From Nanobdellota archaeon (GTDB lineage Archaea; Nanobdellota; Nanobdellia; Woesearchaeales; GW2011-AR9): a stretch of 33,175 nucleotides of DNA. Both the position numbers and the translations under genes were made by a program. The notes below the pieces were generated by a model. It was not told the DNA's origin, did not search any database, and saw only the letters and a list, made by a program, of their open reading frames with translations. Location of the stretch: NCBI GenBank assembly GCA_030695685.1, contig JAUYPT010000060.1, positions 1-33,175 of the forward strand. Reading direction: 5' to 3'. This document shows, one piece after another, positions 21,601 to 29,010 of the stretch; positions within the stretch are counted from its first letter, which is position 1; each line of letters starts with the position of its first letter.

Positions 21601-23347
21601 TCTTCCGAGAATCACGATCTAATATATCCTCTCCTCGCAAATAATCAATCATTGATCCCCTAATACGATAAAATGCAAATGTCTCAAATTTGGCGCCATT
21701 TGATTCTGCCGGATTGTATTTTTTCAGCGCTTCCAACAAACCAATGTTGCCAGAGCTTACTAATTCTTCAAAAGGAACCGGATTAAAATCTTTAGCAATA
21801 GCTTTAATCTCCTTCAGTACTTTACCAGCAGTCTTCCGTATTCTTGCTTGATACCGCACAACAAGTGTTTCTTTTATTGCAGGGTCATGAGAATGGTAAT
21901 AATGCTGTGCCAAATCAGTCAACGAGAGTCTCTTTTCAGAAACTGCATCAGCTTCTTGTAGAACGGCTGCCGTATTTTCTTTCACAGCCGCAGCAGCAAT
22001 AATTGTTTCTAAAGGTTCTGAATCATTACTGTTTTTGATTACATCCTCTTTTTGCGCTGCCGAGTAGATAGCTTCAACTGTTGCAGGTATTTCCGCCTGT
22101 ATTTTTTTTATTTTTTTAGATTTTTTAAGTTCTGTGAGAGTAATATCATCAACAAAATAAAGTTTCTTACGCCCGTCCATGCGGAAAGGGATATTTCGAT
22201 TTTTAGCACGCTCATACGCTGCGGCAGGGTTAATACCCAATAATGTACCAATCGCTTCCTTGTCAAGGTACCTCGAATCTGGGATGGTATCAACAACAGA
22301 ATCAATAATTTCATTAAAAGGACCAGAAAGCCCCGCATTTAAATGCAGGGATGAATGACTTTCTGTTCCTTTTATGCAAGAAGGACTTTGTCCTTCTGCA
22401 CAGAAAGACTTAGTCTTTCTTGTGTCACAAAGTGCGGGAGTTAAGAAAGCGTCTCTTTTCAAGCCTCGCTCTTTAGAGCGAGGTGAGACGCTTTCCCGCA
22501 CTTTTATGACTTTTTGGGGATCATCTTTCTCCACAAGAGGTTTTTTCACAATAGACTCCAGGAGAGAAACAGTCTGCTCTGCGATGACTTCTTTCTGCGT
22601 TTTGCTCAGTGTAAAAACACCGTCATTAAAAACAACATTGGGAAAAAAGTAAATATTGCCGAGATCAATCTTATACCAGCGCTCGCCCCAAAGCGATTTT
22701 GAGGGAATTTTCTCCCGAGCAAGAATTTTCTCCACGTCTTTCCTGCTTTTGCCGCTGAGCTGCTGCAATTGATGTGTGGTAAGATAAGCACCATCTTCGA
22801 CAGGAATGTACTGCCAGGAAATCTCTTTCATCCTAACGAAAGATCCAGGAGAAGGAGTTTTTGTCATAGCAACAAAACAGAGTTTATCGACAGCATCAAA
22901 GATATTGCTATTATCAACAATGTCTAAGGCAAATTCTCCATCAAGACAGAAATACATTTCTTCTCCAACGCGTACTGTTTTCGCTAATTCTTTCTTTGCT
23001 GCGTAGTCTAAGACGTCCTTGCCGCGGCCGGGAGAAAGATCACCCATACTGCAAATCTGATCGCTGGAGAAATAAAACTGGCCGTTGGAAAATTCATCAA
23101 TATTAATATAACGCCTTTTTCTGGGAATACCATCTCCATCCACAATTGTATAGGGCATTCCTGCCAGCAGATCTAAAGAATAAGCATCGCCTTCCGAGAG
23201 CATTCCCGTTGCCTGTGCTTCCTCAAAGGTTATATCCGCAGCACGAAACAGAACAGGAAGATCCTTGCTGCGAAGATGCCGCTCACGGGAAAGATACTGT
23301 ACAAGATCATCAAGAGGTACATAGAGTTCCGTTTCTTTTGCTGTCAA
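18695..23347 (-). CDS. Giant protein with three sigma-70 modules and repeated HTH-wing units
   Basis: The 1550-residue frame is unbroken. Module 1 (about 470-732) is FliA/WhiG-like, with FETFAFYRIRGSMIDYLR and a region-4-like TQEEAGQKVGLSKSWFSRI. Module 2 (about 970-1095) resembles RpoD regions 1.2-2 (VPLLSREEEVELGITIQAG, VKQGNIGLAKAIDSF) but has lost the Trp pair and has no region 4. Module 3 (about 1250-1550) is complete: DLIQEGNIGMMKAATKF, FSTYATWWIRQ near 1345, VTRERIRQIE near 1510. Five or more small HTH-plus-strand units lie between (about 89-142, 182-236, 356-402, 837-892, 1134-1186). Residues about 282-342 come from a palindrome cluster. The start is TTG at 23347; an in-frame TGA lies three codons upstream. 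It ends the ThrRS operon. Its role in transcription is unknown. Confidence 0.92.
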   Translation of the reverse strand: MTAKETELYVPLDDLVQYLSRERHLRSKDLPVLFRAADITFEEAQATGMLSEGDAYSLDLLAGMPYTIVDGDGIPRKRRYINIDEFSNGQFYFSSDQICSMGDLSPGRGKDVLDYAAKKELAKTVRVGEEMYFCLDGEFALDIVDNSNIFDAVDKLCFVAMTKTPSPGSFVRMKEISWQYIPVEDGAYLTTHQLQQLSGKSRKDVEKILAREKIPSKSLWGERWYKIDLGNIYFFPNVVFNDGVFTLSKTQKEVIAEQTVSLLESIVKKPLVEKDDPQKVIKVRESVSPRSKERGLKRDAFLTPALCDTRKTKSFCAEGQSPSCIKGTESHSSLHLNAGLSGPFNEIIDSVVDTIPDSRYLDKEAIGTLLGINPAAAYERAKNRNIPFRMDGRKKLYFVDDITLTELKKSKKIKKIQAEIPATVEAIYSAAQKEDVIKNSNDSEPLETIIAAAAVKENTAAVLQEADAVSEKRLSLTDLAQHYYHSHDPAIKETLVVRYQARIRKTAGKVLKEIKAIAKDFNPVPFEELVSSGNIGLLEALKKYNPAESNGAKFETFAFYRIRGSMIDYLRGEDILDRDSRKKVKILRNFAEKYWQEHHAEPDFVAYQQYWIDTGYKEEEFADFYAHSLFSHHVSLDSKINKQEKRTFMELLHEGYAKNNDPFFMEEVLACIKADLQTVPERYRRGIEYYLFEQSTQEEAGQKVGLSKSWFSRILEIYVKSPGRFQRTKDYLKGAEESPLDLLRKKNARLKSTSLRLPVKQLSSSGTEIPALNDVVSLEEKKTVSGIESIVDVPSSILPEKDIPSNKIQARAFNSSDYYFTKDGEMKTIPGDGSNGLNLTEGAFVGINSLQEIFGVGRQQIYTYIQRHHLTKKKQGSAAFYFIDNTIIAAINEWRRTPPKKEAVYKKIEKKKIMPEYSSPQEGTEKVLSVDALITQNELNNDPTNVDIADAHPQKRSRSSTGKKERKNHSVREDFDSLGYYFSKLGEVPLLSREEEVELGITIQAGRTAWLDIYSAHLPLVLEIIENSDRTAHTLTIDDLVKQGNIGLAKAIDSFDCHGSFVAYAQIKVQEELENAVRNWEDVLASDTPEDLLLPVTILYDASETAKQSSKSNVYYFDRAGKAILTPADGAAAIDLHQGVYLNTTHLCQLLDVKPSQLQYLLKKFPLPSRKHSSFRYYYLDVATEADLQQKVAAVMAKPLKKKAKREGTKFANKETEYDNYNSNICFNIPLSIDDVLLIHVPTHDLKRDGTPTEKNHLAYVKYQRTVAAFLPLSEAQKQELWPVINQGKEAVQKMCQANLRLVVSVAKRYPQNHLSMDDLIQEGNIGMMKAATKFDPDRGFKFSTYATWWIRQGMMRAIANKGPTVRRPVHLFETEKKIRWVQQKFLQQHGTEPTDGQIAELVNTDYIEHRHLTSNDVGRAKELVRQSEVYNTFDHPLPGSDDGTLGEFVKDNTAEAGIYGSLEYQEFYTMLTPFLTHLNDKEHYTLVHRLGLYHQNEETLEEIALKFGVTRERIRQIELKAFSKLRKKLNNDKRFNVFFKEYLDDFNKQ
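22324..22504. repeat. Cluster of four palindromes inside the sigma-domain gene
   Basis: There are four consecutive hairpins. The first spans 22324-22365, with CAGAAAG/CTTTCTG outside and CCCCGCATTT/AAATGCAGGG inside. The second, 22376-22399, pairs GAAGGAC with GTCCTTC. The third, 22399-22424, pairs AGAAAGAC with GTCTTTCT. The fourth, 22429-22504, has three stacked stems: AAAGTGCGGG, GAAAGCGTCTC and CCTCGCTC with their complements. The segment stays in frame and encodes about 61 low-similarity residues between two HTH-like units. From memory, GCCCCGC..GCAGGGATGAATGAC resembles the right ends of IS200/IS605 elements and their TnpB guide RNAs. An in-frame relic of such an element is the likely origin. 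Confidence 0.75.
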
Positions 23348-23353
23348 TCGTAT

Positions 23354-23401
23354 TCAGCCCCCCAGCTGTGTTACTGCTTTGCAAACATCTAACCACTCCA
23401 T
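23354..23401 (-). CDS. Possible 15-codon leader peptide before the sigma-domain gene
   Basis: An ATG two bases after the stop of the secreted-protein gene opens a short frame reading MEWLDVCKAVTQLGG. It stops at TGA 6 nt before the TTG of the giant gene. Its GGGGGG end could act as the Shine-Dalgarno site for that TTG. It may be a coupling or leader ORF, or chance. It could also be the original N-terminus of the giant protein, since separated by a frameshift. Evidence is limited to position and spacing. Confidence 0.3.
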   Translation of the reverse strand: MEWLDVCKAVTQLGG

Positions 23402-23403
23402 AA

Positions 23404-23892
23404 CTAGAAAGGATCTTCAAACTTCATTTCCAGCGTGCCTTCGCATTTCTTGAGCAATCCATAAATGCGTGTCCTTTCCGCGAGATCAGCAGCGGTTTCT
23501 TTTCCTGTAATATCCTCGCCTCTGCTCATGCCGCTCAATCCTGTTCCGAGAATACTGCCATTATTATCTATTCTCCAGTAATGGTCAGAATTTTCCTGCT
23601 GGCGTATCCAATAGACAGGTTGAGAATTAGAGTGAATTCGTGACCCTATTTCTATGTCACTATAACCATCATACAAATCAATATATGTCCCCTGCACTTT
23701 GCCGCACTGTTGATATTTTCCTGCTTGGCATCGATTCCCTTCGACAAAAACAGGATACATTTTCATCTCGCAGCCATTGACATACTGAACATAGGTATCG
23801 TTATCACCACAGCCACTTCTCGTAGATTTGACTACAGCACATGTCGCTGCTATTCCTACTGCTAATGTCATTACAGTCCTTTTGAGATCCAT
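23404..23892 (-). CDS. Secreted hypothetical protein with signal peptide, 162 residues
   Basis: The protein starts MDLKRTVMTLAVGIAATCAVVKS, a typical signal sequence with a basic end and hydrophobic core; Cys near residue 18 leaves a lipoprotein possible. The mature part is beta-rich with several Cys (SGCGDNDTYVQYVNGCEMK, NRCQAGKYQQCGKV). It contains YWIRQQENSDHYWRIDNNG and ends in a charged helix. An earlier in-frame ATG at 23907 exists. The Met at 23892 is preferred because it follows the ThrRS stop by one base and has GGGGGG about 6 nt upstream, inside the ThrRS end. Family not recognised. Confidence 0.7.
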   Translation of the reverse strand: MDLKRTVMTLAVGIAATCAVVKSTRSGCGDNDTYVQYVNGCEMKMYPVFVEGNRCQAGKYQQCGKVQGTYIDLYDGYSDIEIGSRIHSNSQPVYWIRQQENSDHYWRIDNNGSILGTGLSGMSRGEDITGKETAADLAERTRIYGLLKKCEGTLEMKFEDPF

Positions 23893-23893
23893 A

Positions 23894-25831
23894 TTAACCC
23901 CCCACAAAACTAATTCGCTTGCTGACTAATTTTGGCAATGGCAGCGTATCAAACGGCCTGCCTTTTGTTTTATCATCAATGATTGCAACAAGGTCGGTAA
24001 AACTCATCTTTAATTCTTCATTTTTTTCCCGGTCACGAACAACGAAACTTTTGCTATCATTATTTTTAAATGAGTGCATTTCATTATCACCAATAACTAA
24101 CGTATACGGCACCCACTCTAATGCTGCAGTGCGGATGCGTTTTCCGACGCCCTCTAAACGGTCATCAATGTCAACCCGAATATTCAATTCATTCAATTTT
24201 GCCGCTACCTGCTGGCAGTATTCAAAATGATTGTCTAACGATACAGGAATTAACCGCACCTGTGTTGGCGCTAACCATAACGGTAATGACGGAACCTTTC
24301 CCACCTTTTCTTCCATTGCCGCTTTTTCCAATAGCGCATAGATGATTCTTTCCACCGCACCGGAAGGTGAAAGGTGCAGAATTAAAGGATGGCGTTTCTT
24401 GCCTTCCTTGTCAACATAATTAATATCATAGCGTTCCGCATTTTCCACGTCAATCTGATCTGTCGTCAAAGCAGAACATTTATCTAACGCATCGACAAAA
24501 TTCCATTCGTATTTCATGCTGTAATAAAAGAAGCGTTCATTCCACATTTCCACCAATGCAGGTTTGCCCCATTCTTTCACTAAACTAGTGACAAAATCCT
24601 TATTTTGCTCCCAGAAATCTTTGGTCATCCGAATGGCAAATTCAAGATCATCCGGCAATTTCAATCCGATGCCTTCCTGCACTTCCTTCGCTAATTGAAA
24701 GCGGCGTTTCATTTCGCTTTTCGCCTGCGCTTCATCAGCGCAAAAGGCATGACAGTCCGGCATCGTAAACGACCGCAGGCGGCGTAATCCTGTTAATTCC
24801 CCATGCTGTTCCGCGCGGAAACTGTAGCGGGTTAATTCGTACAGCCAGACTGGCAAGTGCTTATAGGAAACTTGTGCGTCGTGCATTTCCAGAAATTGGC
24901 CGAAACAGGCAGCAAATCGCAAAAATACTTTTTTGTTAGGCGTTTGAATGGTGTATTGCCGTGCCGGAAAACGATTAAGATAGCTCTTCAATGAAGGATG
25001 TTCAAAATCATACATGATCGGCGATTCAATTTCCATCCCGCCATATTCTTTTGTTTTCTGAGTCACCCAGCGTTCGATCAATCCTTTGATAAACCGCCCT
25101 TTGGGATAGTACCGTAAATTACCGGGATCAGAGCCGGGCTCATAATCAACCAGTTCCAATTTCCGCATCAAATGGACATGCGGCGGCTCTTCGTTGGCAA
25201 CCCTACTTTTGGCCATTTCGTACGCTGCCAGCTTTTGCAGTCCGGACTGCTCTGTAAATTCAAAACCGTTAAATTTTTTCTTCTCCTTGTTGTAGGTCAA
25301 GGGATTTAATTTTCCTTTTCCATCGAGAATAAACCACTGTGACACTAACGTTTTTTCGGCTGCGAGCGCTTTGCTTTCGTCGCTCCCGTGTTTATGTTTA
25401 CTTTCCGCATCATCAACGCTGAATTCCCTGCTTAATTCTGATAAGGGATGGCCTTTACAGGAAATCGTAAACGATTTATACCAGCCAAACGGCGCCCGGG
25501 TAACACTATATTTTTCCGCCAGTATTTTTTCAGCATCTTTCAGAACCTCTTCGGCGATCTTAGGAGCTGCGAGAGTAGAGCTTAAATGAGCATACGGATA
25601 CAGTACAAGTGTTTTGGCATTAACCTGCTGGGCAATATTTTTGATTTCCTGCACATATTTTTGAACGACAGCAGCAGTGTTTTTTTCATCCCTTTTTTCG
25701 ACAGCCGTAAACACAACCAGGCATTCCTTGACTTTGTGCACTCCTTTATCAACGCTGTCATCAGCCCCCTTAAAAGCCTTCTTTTGAGCTGCAAATTCAA
25801 TGAAATCAGCGTGGATGGTCAGTATTTTCAT
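23894..25831 (-). CDS. thrS: Threonyl-tRNA synthetase, archaeal type
   Basis: The 645-residue enzyme charges tRNA-Thr. Residues about 1-145 (MKILTIHADFIEFAAQKKAF, LYPYAHLSSTLAAP, RAPFGWYKSFTISCKGHPLSE) form the archaeal D-aminoacyl-deacylase-like editing domain, which removes wrongly attached serine and is not found in bacterial ThrRS. The class II core follows: FAACFGQF with the zinc Cys, motif 2 AEQHGELTGLRRLRSFTMPD followed by the zinc His in CHAFC, and motif 3 SPSGAVERIIYALLE. The anticodon-binding domain begins WLAPTQVRLIPVS. The gene leads an operon with the secreted protein (one-base gap) and the sigma-domain giant. This is one of the best taxonomic markers in the window. Confidence 0.97.
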   Translation of the reverse strand: MKILTIHADFIEFAAQKKAFKGADDSVDKGVHKVKECLVVFTAVEKRDEKNTAAVVQKYVQEIKNIAQQVNAKTLVLYPYAHLSSTLAAPKIAEEVLKDAEKILAEKYSVTRAPFGWYKSFTISCKGHPLSELSREFSVDDAESKHKHGSDESKALAAEKTLVSQWFILDGKGKLNPLTYNKEKKKFNGFEFTEQSGLQKLAAYEMAKSRVANEEPPHVHLMRKLELVDYEPGSDPGNLRYYPKGRFIKGLIERWVTQKTKEYGGMEIESPIMYDFEHPSLKSYLNRFPARQYTIQTPNKKVFLRFAACFGQFLEMHDAQVSYKHLPVWLYELTRYSFRAEQHGELTGLRRLRSFTMPDCHAFCADEAQAKSEMKRRFQLAKEVQEGIGLKLPDDLEFAIRMTKDFWEQNKDFVTSLVKEWGKPALVEMWNERFFYYSMKYEWNFVDALDKCSALTTDQIDVENAERYDINYVDKEGKKRHPLILHLSPSGAVERIIYALLEKAAMEEKVGKVPSLPLWLAPTQVRLIPVSLDNHFEYCQQVAAKLNELNIRVDIDDRLEGVGKRIRTAALEWVPYTLVIGDNEMHSFKNNDSKSFVVRDREKNEELKMSFTDLVAIIDDKTKGRPFDTLPLPKLVSKRISFVGG

Positions 25832-25965
25832 GGTATTTTGAAGGTGTAAAGAATGCTTATATAAAAAAGAATCGGGTTTTTATCGATAATTATAGCTTAT
25901 TTTATTATTTTTTATTATTCATTATATCCACAATTTTTATATAAAACCGTTTCTTTTGAAAGGTT

Positions 25966-26664
25966 ATGAGCATTTATGAAACGACTGTTCCTGCTGGAAC
26001 ATATTATAAAAAGCAGGATTTAGAGGGAACAGTCCTAGATTTAGAGCCATTAACAAAAATCATGTGCCTGAGCTATTACAGCCCTTCTAAAAATAGGGAA
26101 ATTTCGATTGAGGTTGATCTCTCTAAAAAAGAACTGAAAGCAGATAGTGGAGAGCTTCCGTACGAATTTCCAATCATCATTAAATCAATGCACAAAGTAG
26201 TCGTTGCATCAGCGCACAAATACGAACATGAATGGGGTTTACACACATATACTAAAATCGTTACATTTCTGGAGCATGCCAACAACATTCTGCCGCAAGA
26301 GCCGCTGGAGGATGAAACCAACTCTTATTTCTTATTTAATCCAGATTATACTCTCAGCCTTGAAGGACATCTCAATGATGAAAACGATGATTACTATGCC
26401 GAATGCAAACCAATTACATTGTGGACTTCTGACCATCGAAATAAACCCATTGCGATTTCGATTGAAAAATCGCTCTATCTATATACAGAGGGAGAAACAA
26501 TCACTGCAGAGCATTCTTATTTCTTTCCAGGAGAACAGGAGGCGCGGTATTCCCATTCCATTCGGGATCTTCCCAACGATGGAAAGAAATTGAAGCGAAT
26601 TCTCGAAGAGTACAAGCAGAAAATAGAAGAAAGTTTATTAGAAGTTCTTCTGCTGAAGGAGTAA
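25966..26664 (+). CDS. Hypothetical protein, 232 residues
   Basis: This soluble, acidic protein starts MSIYETTVPAGTYYKKQDLEG. It looks beta-rich over most of its length (KIMCLSYYSPSKNREISIEVDL, YFLFNPDYTLSLEGHLNDE, KPIAISIEKSLYLYTEGETI) and ends in a coiled helix (KKLKRILEEYKQKIEESLLEVLLLKE). No family is recognised. A TATA-like TTTTTATATAAAAC at about 25933-25946 gives a short leader. Its TAA overlaps the ATG of a 31-codon ORF (TAATG), which in turn overlaps the deacetylase gene, so the three probably form one transcript. Confidence 0.72.
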   Translation: MSIYETTVPAGTYYKKQDLEGTVLDLEPLTKIMCLSYYSPSKNREISIEVDLSKKELKADSGELPYEFPIIIKSMHKVVVASAHKYEHEWGLHTYTKIVTFLEHANNILPQEPLEDETNSYFLFNPDYTLSLEGHLNDENDDYYAECKPITLWTSDHRNKPIAISIEKSLYLYTEGETITAEHSYFFPGEQEARYSHSIRDLPNDGKKLKRILEEYKQKIEESLLEVLLLKE

Positions 26665-26759
26665 TGTGTTCAGAAGGTTATTACATTTGTGATTCTAATG
26701 GATTGCAATCTCTAAACAAAAAAGTTCTTAAAGACGCAAAGTATCCTTATAAGATATGA
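26664..26759 (+). CDS. 31-residue micro-protein, translationally coupled on both sides
   Basis: The frame ATG-TGT-TCA through TGA encodes MCSEGYYICDSNGLQSLNKK followed by VLKDAKYPYKI. Its ATG overlaps the stop of the upstream gene (TAATG). Its TGA overlaps the ATG of the deacetylase gene (ATGA). GGAG lies 5 nt before the start, within the end of the upstream gene. Two-sided overlap plus a Shine-Dalgarno site is the normal sign of a translated ORF in an operon. Two Cys near the N-terminus could bind metal or form a disulfide. No homologue is known to me. Confidence 0.6.
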   Translation: MCSEGYYICDSNGLQSLNKKVLKDAKYPYKI

Positions 26760-27430
26760 TTCTTGGAAAAAAAACAGCAAAAAAGATGAAAAAAGAAACA
26801 GTTGTTGTCTTCAGTGCTCATTCCGATGATTTTGTGATTGGAGCTGGCGGTACAATAGCCAATTATACCAAAGAAGGGAAGAAAGTTATTGTCATCGTCA
26901 TGTCCTATGGTGAAAAATCACATATCTGGCTGAAAAAGTCTATTGTCCAGAAAATGCGTTCCGCTGAAACGATGGAAGCCTGCAAATTATTGAAATGCAA
27001 AGCTCTTTTTTTTGACCTGCGTGAAGGAAATTTTCCGGAAGATTATGCTGCTACAAAAAGAGAACAGCAATTTCTCGACCTAATTCATTCTTTAAAACCA
27101 GTCAAAATATTTACGCACAGCAGTGAAGATCCTCATCCTGACCATCGTGCAACCCATGCCATAACATTAGACCTTTACGAAAAATTATCCTACAGGCCGG
27201 AAGTGTACATTTATTCCGTCTGGAATCCATTCTCATTTAAGACTATCTATCCGGCACTTTATAGTAATATTAGTACCACGTTGCGTCTAAAGCTGCAAGC
27301 GCTTAGAACGTTTCGCAGCCAGAAAATTCATCTTGCCTATCCTTTACTGTTGCTGCTGTTACGAGCGGTAAGAGATGGTTTTAAGATGAGAGGAGCAAGA
27401 TTCGCGGAGAAATTTTTCAGGATAAAATAA
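26756..27430 (+). CDS. PIG-L (LmbE) family N-acetylglucosamine deacetylase
   Basis: This 224-residue protein has the family metal-site motifs. AHSDDFVIGAGG carries His22, Asp24 and Asp25, and HPDHRATH carries His127 and His130. Asp25 and the second motif's first His would bind zinc, with Asp24 as general base. The family removes acetyl groups from N-acetylglucosamine on lipids, glycans or thiol precursors. The gene is coupled to the micro-ORF by ATGA. A GT4 glycosyltransferase follows after 29 nt, suggesting a joint role in surface glycan or glycolipid synthesis. No membrane anchor is seen; the basic C-terminus may touch the membrane. Confidence 0.9.
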   Translation: MILGKKTAKKMKKETVVVFSAHSDDFVIGAGGTIANYTKEGKKVIVIVMSYGEKSHIWLKKSIVQKMRSAETMEACKLLKCKALFFDLREGNFPEDYAATKREQQFLDLIHSLKPVKIFTHSSEDPHPDHRATHAITLDLYEKLSYRPEVYIYSVWNPFSFKTIYPALYSNISTTLRLKLQALRTFRSQKIHLAYPLLLLLLRAVRDGFKMRGARFAEKFFRIK

Positions 27431-27459
27431 TTATCACAAACAGAAAAAATAAACTGCCT

Positions 27460-28620
27460 ATGAACCAAAAACCAAAACTGCTGCTGGTTGCAGATACGTA
27501 TTACCCTAAAGTAGATGGTACATTGCGGTTCATGGAAGAATTTATCAAACGCTCTTCCAAAATGTTTGATCTTACTTTGCTCGTGCCGCAGCTGGAACAA
27601 CAAAAACGTTCTCCCCGCAACTTTGCAATCACGTTTCTTGAGCCTTCAAGAATACTGCACATTTCCGGTTATCCATCCCTTAAATTATCGTTCCGCAATG
27701 TTAAAAACATTACCACAGCGATTAGAAATGCTGATCTTGTTTTCATTCAGGGGCCTGCTTTAATCAGTTATTTAAGTGTTTATTACGCACATAAATACCA
27801 TAAAAAAACAGTGTTTTATATGCACACAATCGCCTGGGAACTTTTGGAAAAATTCTTACCGCCATTACTCAACAAGATTCTGTTGAGAGTGATCAAACGG
27901 TTTTCGATCATGATGTATAACCTCTGTGATGAAATCTTTATCCCCTATCAGGATCTCAAAACACAGCTTGCCGCTGCCGGGGTAAAAACAACGATGACGG
28001 TTGCCCGATTAGGAGTTGATATTGAGAGGTTTTCCCCTACCAAAGATAAAATGGCAAGTAAAAAAAATATTGGCATTTCCCAGGACAAAAAAGTGATTGG
28101 CTATGTGGGAAGAATCTCCAAAGAAAAAAATATGGATGTTCTGCTTAATGCCTTCCTTAAACTGCCGCATCAGGAAGAGCTGCAGTTATTGATGGTTGGG
28201 GATGGACCTTCTGATCTCACGACAAAATTTAAAGCATTGCATAATTGCACCATTACCGGTTTCGTTTCCAATGTTCAGGATTATCTCAAAGCAATGGATA
28301 TTTTTGTCATGCCCAGTTTAACGGAAACAACATCATTGGCAACATTAGAAGCGATGTCCTGCGGTCTTCCTGTGATTGCATCCAAAGTAGGATTTATCAA
28401 ACACTATCTTATCAAAGACCATAATGGCCTTTTCTTTCCTCAAAGCAGTGCGCCGATTCTTGCACTGAAGATTGAAAAATTACTGCATGATGAAACAATA
28501 CGCCACAATTTAGGTAAAAATGCCCGGCGGATGGTTGCATATTCTTTCTCCTGGGAGAGATCAATCAACCGCATTAAAAGATTTCTGATGCATATTTATT
28601 TTCAGAAAGCAAAAAGGTAA
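27460..28620 (+). CDS. GT4-family glycosyltransferase
   Basis: This is a 386-residue GT-B enzyme. The acceptor half starts KLLLVADTYYPKVDGTLRF, matching the family's N-terminal strand and loop. The donor half has VIGYVGRISKEKNMDVLL, LMVGDGPS and the E-x7-E signature at Glu289/Glu297 (TETTSLATLEAMSCGLP). Such retaining enzymes move sugar from a nucleotide sugar to a lipid, sugar or protein. A hydrophobic, basic stretch around LLNKILLRVIKRFSIMMYN fits peripheral membrane binding. The pairing with the PIG-L deacetylase recalls GPI-anchor and mycothiol pathways, where a glycosyltransferase and a deacetylase act in turn. The real acceptor is unknown. Confidence 0.93.
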   Translation: MNQKPKLLLVADTYYPKVDGTLRFMEEFIKRSSKMFDLTLLVPQLEQQKRSPRNFAITFLEPSRILHISGYPSLKLSFRNVKNITTAIRNADLVFIQGPALISYLSVYYAHKYHKKTVFYMHTIAWELLEKFLPPLLNKILLRVIKRFSIMMYNLCDEIFIPYQDLKTQLAAAGVKTTMTVARLGVDIERFSPTKDKMASKKNIGISQDKKVIGYVGRISKEKNMDVLLNAFLKLPHQEELQLLMVGDGPSDLTTKFKALHNCTITGFVSNVQDYLKAMDIFVMPSLTETTSLATLEAMSCGLPVIASKVGFIKHYLIKDHNGLFFPQSSAPILALKIEKLLHDETIRHNLGKNARRMVAYSFSWERSINRIKRFLMHIYFQKAKR

Positions 28621-28722
28621 ATGAATAAGAACAACTGTCCATAAATTTAACCAAAAACAGTAAAATCGTATATACCACATAGACAAAATGTTTAAAAACA
28701 ATTATAAAAAAAATTATCAGCT

Positions 28723-28959
28723 ATGGAAGACTATGATTATGAGTCTGACGAAGAAGAGGTTGAAAGCCCGATAGAGCAAGGTGGTTTATCCTCAACGGAA
28801 GAAGGCTTCATGAAAGGTTATCTCGATGAGGATAAAGTCAAGGAATGTTCTGAATGCGGGGCTGCTCTCCGCAATGGTGGAATTGCAAAAGAGATTGAAG
28901 GTGAAGAGCTGCATTTCTGTTCCCGGTCCTGTACGGAAGATTACAAAGAAAGCCTCTAG
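28723..28959 (+). CDS. Small acidic protein with CxxC / CxxxC zinc knuckle
   Basis: This 78-residue protein has a very acidic N-terminal tail (MEDYDYESDEEEVESPIEQ). A compact C-terminal unit has Cys42-x2-Cys45 (CSECGAAL) and Cys66-x3-Cys70 (HFCSRSCTEDY). The second motif is of the TRASH/YHS type, found in metal sensing and in small treble-clef fingers. Zinc binding is very likely; a role in transcription or metal handling is inference. A TATA-like CAATTATAAAAAAA lies at about 28698-28711, close to the ATG. It stands alone, with the second mobile element just downstream. Confidence 0.8.
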   Translation: MEDYDYESDEEEVESPIEQGGLSSTEEGFMKGYLDEDKVKECSECGAALRNGGIAKEIEGEELHFCSRSCTEDYKESL

Positions 28960-29010
28960 TCAAATAAGACTGAATAGAGAGAACTTATTTTACTTACATT
29001 AATTTCAGCC

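Noticed and set aside
22324..22504. CRISPR-like repeats
   Set aside because: The hairpins differ in sequence and length and have no regular spacers; no CRISPR array was seen anywhere in the window.
18695..23347. Assembly chimera of a bacterial sigma gene with an archaeal contig
   Set aside because: The frame is continuous for 4.6 kb, it is packed behind the archaeal ThrRS gene, and its codon mix resembles the neighbours.
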